NCBI GenBank assembly: GCA_038049695.1
Contig: CP142461.1
Location: 25,675,001-25,739,000, forward strand
From: Cinnamomum chago
Taxonomy: Eukaryota > Streptophyta > Magnoliopsida > Laurales > Lauraceae
Reading direction: 5' to 3'
DNA length: 64,000 nucleotides
Below, piece after piece: positions 1-10,341 of this stretch; the first letter of the stretch is position 1; each line of letters opens with the position of its first letter. The notes beneath the pieces were generated by a model. It was given only the letters and a program-made list of their open reading frames with translations. It ran no database searches and was not told the origin of the DNA. Position numbers and translations under genes: made by a program.

Positions 1-323
1 TCGGGGCGTAAAACTAGAGTACAACACTTGAAACCTTATTTTCTATTAAAGCTCGATCCTAGAGTTCTCTAAAAGGAGTATTTGCACCGAGGGTCGCATG
101 AAACACATAGTATAGTCAACAATTTCGCATAGATACATTGATTGTGTTTTCGTGCAGAGGTTTCGTACAACGCGCTCGAAGTTCTAGTTTTAGCCGTTTC
201 AATCGTAAAACTTCCTACAGTATTTCCCAAACCCAAGATTCACCCGAAACCCATTTCAAACCGAAAAGAATCTCGAAATAACCTATAATGCGCAACGCAG
301 CCCAGAATCTCTTCAATTGGATT
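1..323 (+). repeat. Monomer M1 (type A), reference copy
   Basis: First monomer of the 10-mer. It is recognised by tcggggcgtaaaac at its start, gagttctctaaaagg in place of the usual gagttttctagaagg, and the diverged core tacagtatttcccaaaccc. Type A by cattgattgtgttttc and gtttcgtacaac. Its reading frame is interrupted where other type-A monomers stay open. It is the most diverged type-A monomer in the core, which makes its start the easiest marker for counting HOR units. Confidence 0.95.
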
Positions 324-647
324 TCGAGGCGTAAGACTAGAGTACGACACTTGAAACCCTTTTTTCTTTTAAAACTCGATCGCGGAGTTTTCTAGAAGGA
401 GTATTTGGACTGAGGGTCGCATGAAACACATAGTAGAGTCAAAAACTTCGTAAAGCTACATTGATTGAGTTTTCATACAGAAGTTCTGTACGATGCTTCC
501 GATGTTCGACTTTTAGCGTTTTCTAGAGGCAGAACTCCCTGAAGTGTTTACCAAACCCAAGATTCACCCGAAACCCGTTTCAAACCGAAATGAATCTCGA
601 AATAACCTACAATGCGCAACTCAGACCACAATCCTTTCAATAGGATT
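324..647 (+). repeat. Monomer M2 (type B), reference copy
   Basis: Type B by cattgattgagttttc and aaaactcgat. Diagnostic bases are tcgatcgcggag, ttctagaggcagaac, ccgaaatgaatctcg and the ending tcaataggattt, where the others read tcaattggattt. In units 1 and 2 it has gatgttcgac; later units have gaagttcgac. It is one base longer than most monomers. Its 5' part also appears in the M2/M6 hybrid of the 12-mer units. Confidence 0.94.
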
Positions 648-969
648 TCGAGACGTAAGACTAGAGTACGGCACTTGAAACTTTATTTTCTATTAAAGCT
701 CGATCCTTGAGTTTTCTAGAAGGAGTATTTGCACCGAGGGTCGTATGAAACATATAGTACAGTGAACAATTTCGCATAGATACATTGATTGTGTTTTCGT
801 GCAGAGGTTTCGTACAACGCGCCCGAAGTTCGGGTTTTAGCCTTTTCAGACGTAAGACATCCTGAAGTGTTTACCAAACCCAAGATTCACATGAAACCCG
901 TTTCAAACCGAAAAGAATCTCGAAATAACCTACAATGCGCATCTCAGCCAGAATCTCTTCAATTGGATT
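648..969 (+). repeat. Monomer M3 (type A), reference copy
   Basis: Type A. Diagnostic bases are gtacggcacttgaaac at the start, cgatccttgag, gaaacatatagta, gtaagacatcc, and cacatgaaacccg in the core. It is one base short because it reads tcagccagaatc, where others read tcagcccagaatc. Units 1-10 carry ccttgag; units 11-19 carry ccttgat, a useful marker of the internal array boundary. Confidence 0.94.
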
Positions 970-1292
970 TCGACGCGTAAGACTAGAGTACGACACTTGA
1001 AACCCTATTTCCTATTAAAACCTGATCCTAGAGTTTTCTAGAAGGAGTATTTCCACCGAGGGTCGCATGAAACACATAGTAGAGTCAACAGTTTCGCATA
1101 TATACATTGATTGTGTTTTCGTGCAAAGGTTTCGTACAACGCGCCTGAAGTTCGGGTTTTAGCGTTTTCAGACGTAAAACTTCATGAAGTGTTTACCAAA
1201 CCCAAGATTCACCCGACACCAGTTTCAAACCGAAAAGAATCTCGAAATAACCTACAGTGCGCATCTCAGCCCAGAATCTCTTCAATTGGATT
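970..1292 (+). repeat. Monomer M4 (type A), reference copy
   Basis: Type A. Recognised by tcgacgcgtaag, cctgatcctag, tatttccaccgag, gtgcaaagg, acttcatgaagtg and cgacaccagtttc. Two length forms exist: catatatacatt (323 bp) and catattacatt (322 bp). The short form is in units 3, 5, 6, 7, 9, 10 and 12. The two forms are interleaved along the array, as expected from exchange or conversion between units. M4 is the left partner of the hybrid in the 5-mer unit. Confidence 0.94.
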
Positions 1293-1615
1293 TCGAGGCG
1301 TAAGACTAGAGTACGACACTTGAAACCCTTTTTGCTTTTAAAAATGGATCCCGTAGTTTTCTAGAAGGAGTATTTGGACCAAGAGTCGCATGAAACACAT
1401 TGTAGAGTCAACAACTTCGTAAAGGTACATTCTTTGAGTTTTCATACAAACGTTCCGTATGACGCATCCGAAGTTCGACTTTTAGCCTTTTCAGTCACAG
1501 AACTCCCTGAAGTGTTTACAAAACCCAAGATTCACCCGAAACCCGTTTTAAAACGAAAAGAATCTCGAAATAACCTACAATGCGCAACTCAGCCCCGAAT
1601 CCTTTCAATTGGATT
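1293..1615 (+). repeat. Monomer M5 (type B), reference copy
   Basis: Type B but diverged: cattctttgagttttc replaces cattgattgagttttc, and it has aaaaatggatcccg, ttacaaaaccc, gttttaaaacg and cagccccgaatcc. It carries most of the informative variation along the array: cagtcacag or cagtcgcag, tccgtatgac (early units) or tccgcatgac (units 13-19), and cgaaaagaatc or cgaaacgaatc (units 14-19). Confidence 0.94.
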
Positions 1616-1937
1616 TCGAGGCGTAAGACTAGAGTACGACACTTGAAACCTTATTTTATATTAAAGCTGAATCCTAGAGTTTTCTAGAAGGAGTTTTTGC
1701 ACCGAGGGTTGCGTGAAACACTTATTATAGTCAACAATTTCGCATAGATACATTGATTGTGTTTTCAGGCAAAGGTTTCGTACAACGCGCCCGAAGTTCG
1801 GGTTTAGCCTTTTCAGACGTAAAACTTCCTGAAGTGTTTACCAAACCCAAGATTCACATGTAACCCGTTTCAAACCGAAAAGAATCTCGAAATAACCTAC
1901 AATGCGCAACTCAGTCCAGAATCCTTTCAATTGGATT
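1616..1937 (+). repeat. Monomer M6 (type A), reference copy
   Basis: Type A, 322 bp. Diagnostic bases are ttattttatattaaag, agtttttgcaccgagggttg, cacttattatag, gttttcaggcaaagg, ttcgggtttagcc (one t fewer than its relatives), cacatgtaacccg and cagtccagaatcc. Its last bases appear at the end of the M2/M6 hybrid in the 12-mer units. In unit 10 its start carries M7-like bases (see findings). Confidence 0.94.
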
Positions 1938-2260
1938 TCGAGGCGTAAGACTAGAGTACGACACTTGAAATCTTATTTCCTATTAACGCCCGATCCTAGA
2001 GTTTTCTAGAAGGAGTATTTTTACCGAGGGTCGTATGAAACACATAGTATAGTCAACAATTTCGCTTAGATACAATGATTGTGTTTTCGTGCAGAGGTTT
2101 CGTACAACGCGCCCGAAGTTCGGGTTTTAGCCTTTTTACACGTAAAACTTCCTAAAGCGTTTACCAAACCCAAGATTCACCCGAAACCCGTTTCCAACCG
2201 AAAAGAATGTCGAAATAACCTACAGTGCGCATCCCAGCCCAGAATCTCTTCAATTGGATT
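1938..2260 (+). repeat. Monomer M7 (type A), reference copy
   Basis: Type A. Recognised by attaacgcccgatcc, gtatttttaccgagg, cgcttagatacaatg, cctttttacacg, cctaaagcgtttacc and cgtttccaaccg. By hand count it holds 21 CpG dinucleotides and 136 G+C bases in 323 bp (42 percent G+C). It contains the perfect dyad CCCGAA-G-TTCGGG. Its 5' two-thirds form the left part of the M7/M9 hybrid. Confidence 0.94.
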
Positions 2261-2583
2261 TCAAGGCGTAAGACTAGACTACGACACTTAAAACCCTTTT
2301 TTCTTTTAAAACTCGATCCCGGAGTTTTCTAGAAGGAGTATTTGGACCGAGAGTCGCTTGAAACACATAGTTGAGTCAACAACTTCGTAAAGCTCCATTG
2401 ATTGAGTTTTCGTACAGAAGTTCCGTACGACTCTTCCGAAGTTCGACCTTTAGCCTTTTTAGTCGCAGAACTCCCTGAAGTGTTTACCAAACCCAAGATT
2501 CACCCGAAACCCGTTTCAAACCGAAAAGAATGCCGAAATAACCTACAATGCGCAACTCAGCCCAGAATCCTTTCAATTGGATT
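2261..2583 (+). repeat. Monomer M8 (type B), reference copy
   Basis: Type B. Recognised by tcaaggcgtaag at its start, gactacgacacttaaaac, gagtcgcttgaaac, catagttgagtc, aaagctccattg, cgactcttccg, cctttttagtcgc and gaatgccgaaataac. It is very stable along the array; the only changes noticed are single-unit ones, for example in units 8, 9, 10, 12, 17 and 18. Confidence 0.94.
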
Positions 2584-2906
2584 TCGAGGCGTAAGACTAG
2601 AGAACGACACTTGAATCCTTATTTTCTATTAAAGCTCGATCCTGGAGTTTTCTAGATGGAGTATTTGCACCGAGAGTCGAATGAAACACATAGTATAGTA
2701 AACAATTTAACATAATTACATTGATTGTGTTTTCGTGCAGAGGTTTCGTACAACTCGCTCGAAGTTCGGGTTTTAGCCTTTTCAGACGTAAAACTTCCTG
2801 AAGTGTTTACCAAACCCAAGATTCACCCGAAACCCGTTTCAAACCGAAAAGAATATCGAATTAACCAACAATGCGCATCTCAGCCCAGAATCTTTTCAAT
2901 TGGATT
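2584..2906 (+). repeat. Monomer M9 (type A), reference copy
   Basis: Type A. Recognised by gaacgacacttgaatcc, ctagatggagtatttg, gagtcgaatg, aatttaacataattac, caactcgctcg, gaatatcgaattaacc and the ending cttttcaattgg. Units 4, 6 and 8 share a one-base deletion (actcgctgaag) and aactgcctgaag, which tags the 22-monomer super-repeat. M9 is the right partner of both the M7/M9 and M4/M9 hybrids, and is the monomer into which the retroelement is inserted. Confidence 0.94.
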
Positions 2907-3230
2907 TCGAGACGTAAGACTAGAGTACGACACTTGAAACCCTTTTTTCTTTTAAAACTCGATCCCGGAGTTTTCTAGAAGAGGTATTTGGACCGAGAGT
3001 CGCAAGAAACACATACTAGAGTTAACAACTTCGTAAAGCTACATTGATTGAGTTTTCCTACAGAAGTTCCGTACGACGCTTCCGAAGTTCGACTTTTTAG
3101 CCTTTTCAGTCCCAAAATTCCCTGAAGTGTTTACCAAACCCAAGATTCACCCGAAAGCATTTTCAAACTGAAAAGAATCTCGAAATAACCTACAAGGCGC
3201 AACTCAGCCCAGAATCATTTCAATTGGATT
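2907..3230 (+). repeat. Monomer M10 (type B), reference copy
   Basis: Type B. Recognised by tcgagacgtaag, ctagaagaggtatttgg, gtcgcaagaaac, catactagagttaac, gttttcctacag, cagtcccaaaattcc, cgaaagcattttc and tacaaggcgc. In units 3, 5 and 7 it contains a 5-bp insertion (ttccgtttcgtacg), and in units 10 and 17 a slightly different one (ttccgttccgtacg). The second looks like a simple duplication of ttccg. It is absent from all other units. Confidence 0.94.
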
Positions 3231-6200
3231 TCGGGGCGTAAAACTAGAGTACAACACTTGAAACCTTATTTTCTATTAAAGCTCGATCCTAGAGTTCTCT
3301 AAAAGGAGTATTTGCACCGAGGGTCGCATGAAACACATAGTATAGTCAACAATTTCGCATAGATACATTGATTGTGTTTTCGTGCAGAGGTTTCGTACAA
3401 CGCGCTCGAAGTTCTAGTTTTAGCCGTTTCAATCGTAAAACTTCCTACAGTATTTCCCAAACCCAAGATTCACCCGAAACCCATTTCAAACCGAAAAGAA
3501 TCTCGAAATAACCTATAATGCGCAACGCAGCCCAGAATCTCTTCAATTGGATTTCGAGGCGTAAGACTAGAGTACGACACTTGAAACCCTTTTTTCTTTT
3601 AAAACTCGATCGCGGAGTTTTCTAGAAGGAGTATTTGGACTGAGGGTCGCATGAAACACATAGTAGAGTCAAAAACTTCGTAAAGCTACATTGATTGAGT
3701 TTTCATACAGAAGTTCTGTACGATGCTTCCGATGTTCGACTTTTAGCGTTTTCTAGAGGCAGAACTCCCTGAAGTGTTTACCAAACCCAAGATTCACCCG
3801 AAACCCGTTTCAAACCGAAATGAATCTCGAAATAACCTACAATGCGCAACTCAGACCACAATCCTTTCAATAGGATTTCGAGGCGTAAGACTAGAGTACG
3901 GCACTTGAAACTTTATTTTCTATTAAAGCTCGATCCTTGAGTTTTCTAGAAGGAGTATTTGCACCGAGGGTCGTATGAAACATATAGTACAGTGAACAAT
4001 TTCGCATAGATACATTGATTGTGTTTTCGTGCAGAGGTTTCGTACAACGCGCCCGAAGTTCGGGTTTTAGCCTTTTCAGACGTAAGACATCCAGAAGTGT
4101 TTACCAAACCCAAGATTCACATGAAACCCGTTTCAAACCGAAAAGAATCTCGAAATAACCTACAATGCGCATCTCAGCCAGAATCTCTTCAATTGGATTT
4201 CGACGCGTAAGACTAGAGTACGACACTTGAAACCCTATTTCCTATTAAAACCTGATCCTAGAGTTTTCTAGAAGGAGTATTTCCACCGAGGGTCGCATGA
4301 AACACATAGTAGAGTCAACAGTTTCGCATATATACATTGATTGTGTTTTCGTGCAAAGGTTTCGTACAACGCGCCTGAAGTTCGGGTTTTAGCGTTTTCA
4401 GACGTAAAACTTCATGAAGTGTTTACCAAACCCAAGATTCACCCGACACCAGTTTCAAACCGAAAAGAATCTCGAAATAACCTACAGTGCGCATCTCAGC
4501 CCAGAATCTCTTCAATTGGATTTCGAGGCGTAAGACTAGAGTACGACACTTGAAACCCTTTTTGCTTTTAAAAATGGATCCCGTAGTTTTCTAGAAGGAG
4601 TATTTGGACCAAGAGTCGCATGAAACACATTGTAGAGTCAACAACTTCGTAAAGCTACATTCTTTGAGTTTTCATACAAACGTTCCGTATGACGCATCCG
4701 AAGTTCGACTTTTAGCCTTTTCAGTCACAGAACTCCCTGAAGTGTTTACAAAACCCAAGATTCACCCGAAACCCGTTTTAAAACGAAAAGAATCTCGAAA
4801 TAACCTACAATGCGCAACTCAGCCCCGAATCCTTTCAATTGGATTTCGAGGCGTAAGACTAGAGTACGACACTTGAAACCTTATTTTATATTAAAGCTGA
4901 ATCCTAGAGTTTTCTAGAAGGAGTTTTTGCACCGAGGGTTGCGTGAAACACTTATTATAGTCAACAATTTCGCATAGATACATTGATTGTGTTTTCAGGC
5001 AAAGGTTTCGTACAACGCGCCCGAAGTTCGGGTTTAGCCTTTTCAGACGTAAAACTTCCTGAAGTGTTTACCAAACCCAAGATTCACATGTAACCCGTTT
5101 CAAACCGAAAAGAATCTCGAAATAACCTACAATGCGCAACTCAGTCCAGAATCCTTTCAATTGGATTTCGAGGCGTAAGACTAGAGTACGACACTTGAAA
5201 TCTTATTTCCTATTAACGCCCGATCCTAGAGTTTTCTAGAAGGAGTATTTTTACCGAGGGTCGTATGAAACACATAGTATAGTCAACAATTTCGCTTAGA
5301 TACAATGATTGTGTTTTCGTGCAGAGGTTTCGTACAACGCGCCCGAAGTTCGGGTTTTAGCCTTTTTACACGTAAAACTTCCTAAAGCGTTTACCAAACC
5401 CAAGATTCACCCGAAACCCGTTTCCAACCGAAAAGAATGTCGAAATAACCTACAGTGCGCATCCCAGCCCAGAATCTCTTCAATTGGATTTCAAGGCGTA
5501 AGACTAGACTACGACACTTAAAACCCTTTTTTCTTTTAAAACTCGATCCCGGAGTTTTCTAGAAGGAGTATTTGGACCGAGAGTCGCTTGAAACACATAG
5601 TTGAGTCAACAACTTCGTAAAGCTCCATTGATTGAGTTTTCGTACAGAAGTTCCGTACGACTCTTCCGAAGTTCGACCTTTAGCCTTTTTAGTCGCAGAA
5701 CTCCCTGAAGTGTTTACCAAACCCAAGATTCACCCGAAACCCGTTTCAAACCGAAAAGAATGCCGAAATAACCTACAATGCGCAACTCAGCCCAGAATCC
5801 TTTCAATTGGATTTCGAGGCGTAAGACTAGAGAACGACACTTGAATCCTTATTTTCTATTAAAGCTCGATCCTGGAGTTTTCTAGATGGAGTATTTGCAC
5901 CGAGAGTCGAATGAAACACATAGTATAGTAAACAATTTAACATAATTACATTGATTGTGTTTTCGTGCAGAGGTTTCGTACAACTCGCTCGAAGTTCGGG
6001 TTTTAGCCTTTTCAGACGTAAAACTTCCTGAAGTGTTTACCAAACCCAAGATTCACCCGAAACCCGTTTCAAACCGAAAAGAATATCGAATTAACCAACA
6101 ATGCGCATCTCAGCCCAGAATCTTTTCAATTGGATTTCGAGACGTAAGACTAGAGTACGACACTTGAAACCCTTTTTTCTTTTAAAACTCGATCCCGGAG

Positions 6201-6460
6201 TTTTCTAGAAGAGGTATTTGGACCGAGAGTCGCAAGAAACACATACTAGAGTTAACAACTTCGTAAAGCTACATTGATTGAGTTTTCCTACAGAAGTTCC
6301 GTACGACGCTTCCGAAGTTCGACTTTTTAGCCTTTTCAGTCCCAAAATTCCCTGAAGTGTTTACCAAACCCAAGATTCACCCGAAAGCATTTTCAAACTG
6401 AAAAGAATCTCGAAATAACCTACAAGGCGCAACTCAGCCCAGAATCATTTCAATTGGATT
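3231..6460 (+). repeat. HOR unit 2 (10-mer, 3230 bp)
   Basis: Order M1-M10, nearly identical to unit 1. It has catccagaagtg in M3, a variant also found in unit 3 but not in unit 1, so it links the left subgroup to the start of the super-repeat region. Confidence 0.96.
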
Positions 6461-8396
6461 TCGGGGCGTAAAACTAGAGTACAACACTTGAAACCTTATT
6501 TTCTATTAAAGCTCGATCCTAGAGTTCTCTAAAAGGAGTATTTGCACCGAGGGTCGCATGAAACACATAGTATAGTCAACAATTTCTCATAGATACATTG
6601 ATTGTGTTTTCGTGCAGAGGTTTCGTACAACGCGCTCGAAGTTCTAGTTTTAGCCGTTTCAATCGTAAAACTTCCTACAGTATTTCCCAAACCCAAGATT
6701 CACCCGAAACCCATTTCAAACCGAAAAGAATCTCGAAATAACCTATAATGCGCAACGCAGCCCAGAATCTCTTCAATTGGATTTCGAGGCGTAAGACTAG
6801 AGTACGACACTTGAAACCCTTTTTTCTTTTAAAACTCGATCGCGGAGTTTTCTAGAAGGAGTATTTGGACTGAGGGTCGCATGAAACACATAGTAGAGTC
6901 AAAAACTTCGTAAAGCTACATTGATTGAGTTTTCATACAGAAGTTCTGTACGATGCTTCCGAAGTTCGACTTTTAGCGTTTTCTAGAGGCAGAACTCCCT
7001 GAAGTGTTTACCAAACCCAAGATTCACCCGAAACCCGTTTCAAACCGAAATGAATCTCGAAATAACCTACAATGCGCAACTCAGACCACAATCCTTTCAA
7101 TAGGATTTCGAGGCGTAAGACTAGAGTACGGCACTTGAAACTTTATTTTCTATTAAAGCTCGATCCTTGAGTTTTCTAGAAGGAGTATTTGCACCGAGGG
7201 TCGTATGAAACATATAGTACAGTGAACAATTTCGCATAGATACATTGATTGTGTTTTCGTGCAGAGGTTTCGTACAACGCGCCCGAAGTTCGGGTTTTAG
7301 CCTTTTCAGACGTAAGACATCCAGAAGTGTTTACCAAACCCAAGATTCACATGAAACCCGTTTCAAACCGAAAAGAATCTCGAAATAACCTACAATGCGC
7401 ATCTCAGCCAGAATCTCTTCAATTGGATTTCGACGCGTAAGACTAGAGTACGACACTTGAAACCCTATTTCCTATTAAAACCTGATCCTAGAGTTTTCTA
7501 GAAGGAGTATTTCCACCGAGGGTCGCATGAAACACATAGTAGAGTCAACAGTTTCGCATATTACATTGATTGTGTTTTCGTGCAAAGGTTTCGTACAACG
7601 CGCCTGAAGTTCGGGTTTTAGCGTTTTCAGACGTAAAACTTCATGAAGTGTTTACCAAACCCAAGATTCACCCGACACCAGTTTCAAACCGAAAAGAATC
7701 TCGAAATAACCTACAGTGCGCATCTCAGCCCAGAATCTCTTCAATTGGATTTCGAGGCGTAAGACTAGAGTACGACACTTGAAACCCTTTTTGCTTTTAA
7801 AAATGGATCCCGTAGTTTTCTAGAAGGAGTATTTGGACCAAGAGTCGCATGAAACACATTGTAGAGTCAACAACTTCGTAAAGCTACATTCTTTGAGTTT
7901 TCATACAAACGTTCCGTATGACGCATCCGAAGTTCGACTTTTAGCCTTTTCAGTCACAGAACTCCCTGAAGTGTTTACAAAACCCAAGATTCACCCGAAA
8001 CCCGTTTTAAAACGAAAAGAATCTCGAAATAACCTACAATGCGCAACTCAGCCCCGAATCCTTTCAATTGGATTTCGAGGCGTAAGACTAGAGTACGACA
8101 CTTGAAACCTTATTTTATATTAAAGCTCAATCCTAGAGTTTTCTAGAAGGAGTTTTTGCACCGAGGGTTGCGTGAAACACTTATTATAGTCAACAATTTC
8201 GCATAGATACATTGATTGTGTTTTCAGGCAAAGGTTTCGTACAACGCGCCCGAAGTTCGGGTTTAGCCTTTTCAGACGTAAAACTTCCTGAAGTGTTTAC
8301 CAAACCCAAGATTCACATGTAACCCGTTTCAAACCGAAAAGAATCTCGAAATAACCTACAATGCGCAACTCAGTCCAGAATCCTTTCAATTGGATT

Positions 8397-8719
8397 TCGA
8401 GGCGTAAGACTAGAGTACGACACTTGAAATCTTATTTCCTATTAACGCCCGATCCTAGAGTTTTCTAGAAGGAGTATTTTTACCGAGGGTCGTATGAAAC
8501 ACATAGTATAGTCAACAATTTCGCTTAGATACAATGATTGTGTTTTCGTGCAGAGGTTTCGTACAACGCGCCCGAAGTTCGGGTTTTAGCCTTTTTACAC
8601 GTAAAACTTCCTGAAGGGTTTACCAAACCCAAGATTCACCCGAAACCCGTTTCAAACCGAAAAGAAGATCGAATTAACCAACAATGCGCATCTCAGCCCA
8701 GAATCTTTTCAATTGGATT
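8397..8719 (+). repeat. Hybrid monomer M7/M9 in unit 3
   Basis: The first 204 bases follow M7 (attaacgcccgatcc, cgcttagatacaatg, cctttttacacg). From 8613 on it follows M9 (cctgaag, then atcgaattaacc and cttttcaattgg). The switch falls in 8601-8612. It has its own changes, gaagggtttacc and gaagatcg, which recur in the matching monomers of units 5 and 7, so the hybrid formed once and was then copied. Confidence 0.92.
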
Positions 8720-9043
8720 TCGAGGCGTAAGACTAGAGTACGACACTTGAAACCCTTTTTTCTTTTAAAACTCGATCGCGGAGTTTTCTAGAAGGAGTAT
8801 TTGGACTGAGGGTCGCATGAAACACATAGTAGAGTCAAAAACTTCGTAAAGCTACATTGATTGAGTTTTCATACAGAAGTTCTGTACAATGCTTCCGAAG
8901 TTCGACTTTTAGCGTTTTCTAGAGGCAGAACTCCCTGAAGTGTTTACCAAACCCAAGATTCACCCGAAACCCGTTTCAAACCGAAATGAATCTCGAAATA
9001 ACCTACAATGCGCAACTCAGTCCAGAATCCTTTCAATTGGATT
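8720..9043 (+). repeat. Hybrid monomer M2/M6 in unit 3
   Basis: It follows M2 through ccgaaatgaatctcg (M2-specific t at 8987), then M6 from cagtccagaatcc (9021). The switch lies in a 33-bp stretch shared by both monomers, 8988-9020. It differs from M2 by ctgtacaatgc, a change kept in all three 12-mer units. Confidence 0.92.
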
Positions 9044-10341
9044 TCGAGGCGTAAGACTAGAGTACGACACTTGAAATCTTATTTCCTATTAACGCCCGAT
9101 CCTAGAGTTTTCTAGAAGGAGTATTTTTACCGAGGGTCGTATGAAACACATAGTATAGTCAACAATTTCGCTTAGATACAATGATTGTGTTTTCGTGCAG
9201 AGGTTTCGTACAACGCGCCCGAAGTTCGGGTTTTAGCCTTTTTACACGTAAAACTTCCTAAAGCGTTTACCAAACCCAAGATTCACCCGAAACCCGTTTC
9301 CAACCGAAAAGAATGTCGAAATAACCTACAGTGCGCATCCCAGCCCAGAATCTCTTCAATTGGATTTCAAGGCGTAAGACTAGACTACGACACTTAAAAC
9401 CCTTTTTTCTTTTAAAACTCGATCCCGGAGTTTTCTAGAAGGAGTATTTGGACCGAGAGTCGCTTGAAACACATAGTTGAGTCAACAACTTCGTAAAGCT
9501 CCATTGATTGAGTTTTCGTACAGAAGTTCCGTACGACTCTTCCGAAGTTCGACCTTTAGCCTTTTTAGTCGCAGAACTCCCTGAAGTGTTTACCAAACCC
9601 AAGATTCACCCGAAACCCGTTTCAAACCGAAAAGAATGCCGAAATAACCTACAATGCGCAACTCAGCCCAGAATCCTTTCAATTGGATTTCGAGGCGTAA
9701 GACTAGAGAACGACACTTGAATCCTTATTTTCTATTAAAGCTCGATCCTGGAGTTTTCTAGATGGAGTATTTGCACCGAGAGTCGAATGAAACACATAGT
9801 ATAGTCAACAATTTAACATAATTACATTGATTGTGTTTTCGTGCAGAGGTTTCGTACAACTCGCTCGAAGTTCGGGTTTTAGCCTTTTCAGACGTAAAAC
9901 TTCCTGAAGTGTTTACCAAACCCAAGATTCACCCGAAACCCGTTTCAAACCGAAAAGAATATCGAATTAACCAACAATGCGCATCTCAGCCCAGAATCTT
10001 TTCAATTGGATTTCGAGACGTAAGACTAGAGTACGACACTTGAAACCCTTTTTTCTTTTAAAACTCGATCCCGGAGTTTTCTAGAAGAGGTATTTGGACC
10101 GAGAGTCGCAAGAAACACATACTAGAGTTAACAACTTCGTAAAGCTACATTGATTGAGTTTTCCTACAGAAGTTCCGTTTCGTACGACGCTTCCGAAGTT
10201 CGACTTTTTAGCCTTTTCAGTCCCAAAATTCCCTGAAGTGTTTACCAAACCCAAGATTCACCCGAAAGCATTTTCAAACTGAAAAGAATCTCGAAATAAC
10301 CTACAAGGCGCAACTCAGCCCAGAATCATTTCAATTGGATT

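Larger units (their letters stand above)
1..3230 (+). repeat. HOR unit 1 (10-mer, 3230 bp)
   Basis: Order M1-M10, complete. It shares gatgttcgac in M2 with unit 2 only, and agtaaacaatttaac in M9 with unit 2 only, so units 1 and 2 form their own subgroup. Private bases seen: tcgagacg at the start of M3 and aaaggtacattc in M5, where other units read aaagctacattc. Confidence 0.96.
6461..10341 (+). repeat. HOR unit 3 (12-mer, 3881 bp)
   Basis: Order M1-M6, an M7/M9 hybrid, an M2/M6 hybrid, then M7-M10. The two extra monomers account for 647 bp (323 + 324). The last monomer has the 5-bp insertion, and M4 is the short form. First of three 12-mer units; with unit 4 it makes the first copy of the 22-monomer super-repeat. 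A private change is aatttctcatag in M1. Confidence 0.96.

Noticed and set aside
1-323. 323-bp monomer as a head-to-tail dimer of two ~160-bp halves
   Set aside because: Only short similarities (such as aggcgtaagac versus agacgtaaaac) were found between the halves, not enough to support an ancestral dimer by eye.
2098-2114. CENP-B-box-like word tttcgtacaacgcgccc in type-A monomers
   Set aside because: It matches only seven of the nine essential CENP-B box bases (TTCG, A and CG; GG is replaced by CC), and canonical CENP-B binding is not established in plants. Too weak to annotate.
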